From Ampelocalamus luodianensis (lineage: Eukaryota > Streptophyta > Magnoliopsida > Poales > Poaceae), in the NCBI GenBank assembly GCA_036346255.1, contig CM070639.1, forward strand, positions 4,412,001-4,476,000: a stretch of DNA of 64,000 bases, in the 5' to 3' direction. Position numbers and translations under genes: made by a program. The notes under the pieces are model-generated. The model did no database searches. It had not been told where the DNA came from and saw only the letters and a list, made by a program, of their open reading frames with translations. Below are positions 59,896-64,000 of the stretch, piece after piece. Positions within the stretch are counted from its first letter, which is position 1, and each line of letters begins with the position of its first letter.

Positions 59896-62800
59896 TCAAT
59901 ATGGAAAAGACCCTGTCATCTTAATATGATCAAGGGTACTTCTCAAGCCATAGCTTTCGACAGCCAGATTGCCTGCTCGAAAACCGTCTCCATATGGCAC
60001 AGAAGGATCCGTTTCAATCTGATGCTTGATGAATGCTCCAAGCTTCTTCTCAAATTCGGTCTTTGCGCCCTTCTTCGATGAGGTTGGAGTTGATGACGAT
60101 GATGCTACTGAGGTGGCCGCGACATTACCACTAGAACCAGCTATGATCTCTGATTCGAGCCACATGTGGGATAGAACTTGACATATGCCTTCTTCAACCT
60201 CAGGACTAAGGGATCGGTACCCTACAGAAAAAAAAGGATATTAAAGAACAGTAGGTGTAACAGTGATCCCCCCCCCTCTCTAAAAAAAAGAGCATAAATA
60301 AATGTACCTTTAAGACGAAGATATGCATGCATCATCTCGTGAGCAAGAATGGAGCCGGTTTGCAATCTGCATAACTATACTAATAAGAAAAGGCTATCTG
60401 GATTCGTTGCAAACACAAGAGCTTTATGATCGATTACGAGATGATTGTGGAATAATGCACATGAATAGTTCACTAACCAAGGAAAAAATATCTAAAACAA
60501 TGTACCTTGGTAGCCCATATAATATTAGGATCGCAGTCACTTCACACCGTCGAGACAGCTTGTATGGTCCTGTAATCATATCTATGATTCTATTTCCTGG
60601 TCCAATTCTCGGTCTTCTTAAGATCTGGATGCATTGTATTATTCAGTACATGCAAATTATAGAATTTGTGTACGCCGGTAGTCAAAGTTTTGCAGCAATG
60701 TGGCAATATTTAAAAACTCACCGATCTGACAATTTGCTCTTCAGAAAGACATAGACCTCTGGTTTCAGGAAGGTGATGCCCCTGAGAAGAAGGAATTTAA
60801 ATAATAATAAGTTGGGAGTATATGAAGCATTGTGCACACGACATAACCAGACTATCATGCTACTTACACTTTTCTCTGCTTCCATCGCTTCATTCAGAGC
60901 CTGCCGCTCAACCAAAAGTAATGGAACTTGCTGTTCTACTTTCATGTTCAAACCTTCAAAAAATTCTTGAATATCCATGTAAAGGTGTTGGCATTCTGGA
61001 GTGTCCATTATTGCAGAATTGAGACATTCCAAGCAGAGTTTCCTCCCATCATCTAGTGTTATATATTTGATGTCCATTGGCTGAATTGCAGGATGAAAGC
61101 AAATGCATTACTCTACATAACTCACAAATGTCACAGTAATATCATCAGAAATAGTTAAGCAATACATTACTAGCGGGAAAAGGAATAATTGCAGAATAAA
61201 TTGAAACAGCCAATAGTGACTTTCTAGTTATTAGATTGTTAGATAAGCTTCTATGAACGTTACACTAAGCCAGCTTTCCAAGACCCTGGCACTAAATTGC
61301 AGGACTGACTGATAGAGCTATGTCCATCTATTTAGACTGATAACTAAGTGATTATACTAATTCCTAAAAACATAACTTAAAATTCGTTATTTTCATGAAA
61401 GCTGGCTAGGCTCCTTCCAGGAACAGGAACCAGACAACCTGGGGGAATCATTATTTTGGCATGCATTGGCTTAGAACCAAACAGCCCCTAAAACCCTTTA
61501 CTGACCTCCATTCGTTCACAACTGCAACACCTAGGAGTGCCATCATCTTCATGGGAAGGACAGTACTTTTGCATCCAAAAAGGATGTGCTCGGTATTCGA
61601 TCAGGCCATTCTTATTTGTTGGAATCTGGGGAAGAAAGCAATAACCACAATTCAACACACATATCAAGAATTTAACTCTAATTAACACCTTCATGTTCAT
61701 CCGTAAACATGAACGATGAACACTTACAAAGTTCTTGCAGACATCGCATTTTGGATGAAAAGACTCTTTATAGCAGGATTTGTGGTATGGCTGATCTTCG
61801 TGCATGGCAAACTGCATACAATAAACACGAGCATCAATCATTTGATCCAATTGAAGCATGGTAGTTGGTAATATAGTAGGCTTTTATACCTCATACTCAG
61901 ATATGGGCTTATTGCAAGCAAAACACCTGAAGCAATGAGGGTGCCAAACTGAATCCATACAACTAAGAAAGCGCCCACGACCAATTGGATTTTTGCATCC
62001 AGCACAAGTCCTACACAAATCAGAAATAGCCATGAAAAAACAAAAGCGCAGGATAGCAGGCTTAGGTTCTTCTAACCAAATCAAGACCAGCAAACAAACT
62101 ACTGATGGTGCTCATAGGAAGACAAAAGAAGACGACAAAATTTGCACCAGGAATATGGAATGAAATATCAAATAAACCATAGCATCCAATAGGCACCTGA
62201 ATCCACTTGAGGGGAAGACATGCGGAGGCGGCTCCTTTGCTGGAACACTCTCCGATGGAACATTCTGACGAGGAACATTTTCAACAGGAACATTGTGACG
62301 AGGAGGAGACTCAGTATTAAGGCTCTCCTGTAGAGCCCATGCAAGTTGTTCATCTTCCTCCAAATTATAATCAGTATCTACATTAAAATAAAAGAAAATG
62401 GTAAAAAAATTACTTTTATTCAGCAAGTGTCATACTAGATCAATTTCATTTCTGCAGTCATTGTTCCCAAGAAGATAATTTTAATATATAGGAAAAGCTA
62501 GTCAATAATCAATAGAATAAACAAAGAGATAAGAGGATAAGAATGGCCAGGGTAATACTAACCAACAGCCTTTCCCTTATTATGATCTTCCTCTGATAAG
62601 GATAATGCAATAGCATGATCTATATCTTCATTATCACTCTCATCGTATGTACCCTACAGCAACCACGACAAGCAACATTGAATGATCATTCTTTTATATC
62701 AGGAATATGCATTGTATAGATGAACAATCACGTAGAACAATATGTTCATGACTTGCTTGTTTTAACTTCTTCTACTTCGTGTGTTTTTACTTATTAGTGT

Positions 62801-63012
62801 AGACAGGTTGTATGAACAAGAAAGGACTAGCCACAATAGAAACTAGAAAGGATAAATGAATGAGTAGTATGCATATGGGAAAATAGTGACATAAATGACA
62901 AGAAGCTAACTTTGACATGATCCGATGAATGGCCTTCATGCCAGTTGCCATCATAATGACCCCTTGAAACTGTATTTACCGAACCTTTAAAAATTTTATT
63001 CAACCAACCCAT
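59896..63012 (-). CDS. DA1-like: DA1-type ubiquitin-activated LIM peptidase, copy B
   Basis: Eleven coding exons (minus): 62911-63012, 62563-62653, 62197-62377, 61890-62010, 61728-61811, 61506-61625, 60868-61080, 60722-60781, 60506-60624, 60308-60366, 59896-60221, giving 491 residues. Architecture as copy A, with HEMMH at about 373-377. Differences: exon 3 is 30 bases longer, adding ten residues around a repeated NVP(R/V) motif. The second UIM reads EQLAWALQES (Arg to Trp) and the first has DHAIALSL (Arg to His). Near the LIM ligands HPEC is HPHC and SECE is SEYE. The Ser run after SSGNVA is shorter. The frame is fully open, so it is probably expressed; whether ubiquitin binding is retained is unknown. 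Confidence 0.95.
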
Positions 63013-64000
63013 GATCCTGAGATTATATGAGGATCAATTTTCCTTTAGCCTGCAGTGGAGAACAGAATGGATTTAGAAAAAAGAACTTGGTGAAACCTGC
63101 GGAGTGACAGATCAAAATTATGTTTTGAATGATTGAATCTATGTCCAATCATGAAAGGAAGACAAATATTCCGAGCCACTAACCTACACTGGTATAAACC
63201 ATGCATTATCCCACAGATTCTACTATGATCTGAAGAGAATTTTAGCCACTATAAGTTATGATATACAAACTGCGTTTTTTGTGGATGGAAAACCTGCATA
63301 GTGCTTCTATATGCTATCATCCTTATATAAATTATGTAATACTTTAAAGAAGTCCAGACAGGCATAGGTGACTTAAAGATTTGCCTTTCCAATCAACATG
63401 TTGCTAACCAGATAATCAAATAAAGAGAGGACGAAAGAACAAGACATCTGAAAGTATGCATCAGCAAGAAACATTTATAGGATAAAACTAAGAATACACG
63501 AAAGATCTTAGGAGTTCAGCGAGACAAAGTTGAAATTTCTGAATTATCATGAGCCACATGGAACAGAGGTAGTTAGTGACCAACCACACCACATGACCAA
63601 TCACATATCCCACAAATTGTTTCACTCTGAATTCCCAGAAGTAAACAAAAGGAAAAAAAAAAAACAGAAACAAACCCGATGCAACAAAACAGTTCTACAT
63701 CAGTTACATTTGACATACCTGGAAACCTCCGAGAACTTTGAATTCAGCAAAACTCTGATGCAGTTCTCCTTAAACAGTTACTTAGGCTGCCTGGCAATCA
63801 GTGGAGGCCAACCCACATCATACTCCAACCACGTTAGGTAATGACCTAATATTCGTCACCGCAAGCACCTAACAGCAGGAAGAGATTATTCAATGAGACA
63901 AAAATATTCTTGATATCACCTCCTCGCTTCAAGAGGGCTTTAAGAGCAACCAAGGGTCATACGTTTAGACAAAAGAGAGGTGCAGTTCTATAAGAATAGG
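63013..64000 (-). other. Upstream region of DA1 copy B
   Basis: Collinear with 57369-58375. No coding exon seen. The first non-coding exon, if conserved, would lie beyond the window. Confidence 0.5.

Larger units (their letters stand above)
59655..64000. repeat. Segmental tandem duplication, copy B
   Basis: Matches 53925-58375 in the same orientation and is cut by the window edge. It lacks the A-rich repeat array present left of copy A. Confidence 0.88.

Noticed and set aside
1..64000. CRISPR arrays, bacterial operons, riboswitches or a defence-type system
   Set aside because: The spliced plant genes and plant transposons fully set the context; regular repeats here are minisatellites, LTR-internal repeats or TIRs, and none has unique spacers of constant length.

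Overview
This is nuclear DNA of a grass, most likely rice (Oryza) or a close relative. It has multi-exon genes with GT..AG introns, GC-rich leaders and AT-rich introns, plus grass-type LTR retrotransposons, Mutator-like elements (MULEs) and small inverted-repeat elements. The gene set also fits: MUSTANG, GCP5, MATH/TRAF, CBL2/3, PIG-X and DA1.

Layout. 1-1.9 kb is unresolved transposon-like DNA and a 3' flank. 1.88-4.8 kb (minus) is an intact MUSTANG-type domesticated MULE transposase gene with a His/Asp/Gly/Leu-repeat N-terminus. 4.9-5.0 kb is a small inverted-repeat element. 6.1-8.4 kb is an anomalous tract that may be poor sequence or a misjoin. 8.4-9.2 kb (plus) holds the last four exons of a gamma-tubulin complex component 5 gene whose 5' part is absent. 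10.2-18.9 kb (minus) is a MATH-domain TRAF1/MUSE13-like gene, carrying three one-base losses relative to its conserved frame.

19.2-26.2 kb looks like an old MULE-type element with about 160-bp terminal inverted repeats, into which a Ty3/gypsy chromovirus-like retrotransposon (19.48-24.84 kb) inserted. 26.3-31.0 kb is a second, 3'-truncated gypsy element of Tat-like type. 31-36.6 kb is repeat-rich intergenic DNA with tandem and palindromic arrays and a plant-mobile-domain pseudogene.

36.7-41 kb (minus) is a CBL2/CBL3-type calcium sensor gene with one one-base loss in exon 1. Its promoter region is tandemly duplicated, and one copy is split by a 3.35-kb solo LTR flanked by a GTGGT target duplication. 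46.8-53.3 kb (minus) is a PIG-X gene (GPI mannosyltransferase I subunit). Its first intron contains a complete but decayed 3.46-kb MULE with a 9-bp target duplication. 54.2-64 kb holds two tandem DA1-type ubiquitin-activated peptidase genes (minus), both open across all eleven exons, lying in a segmental duplication that runs off the right edge.

The genes are independent plant housekeeping or signalling genes, not an operon: cytoskeleton nucleation, immune-receptor and autophagy adaptor, calcium signalling, GPI-anchor synthesis and organ-size control. I found no convincing new biochemical system. The most informative observations are the nested and intronic transposons, the duplicated CBL promoter, the diverging DA1 pair, and the cluster of one-base losses that decides whether two genes are real or only look broken. 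All exon boundaries below were derived by hand from splice consensus plus frame continuity and are inferences, not transcript evidence.
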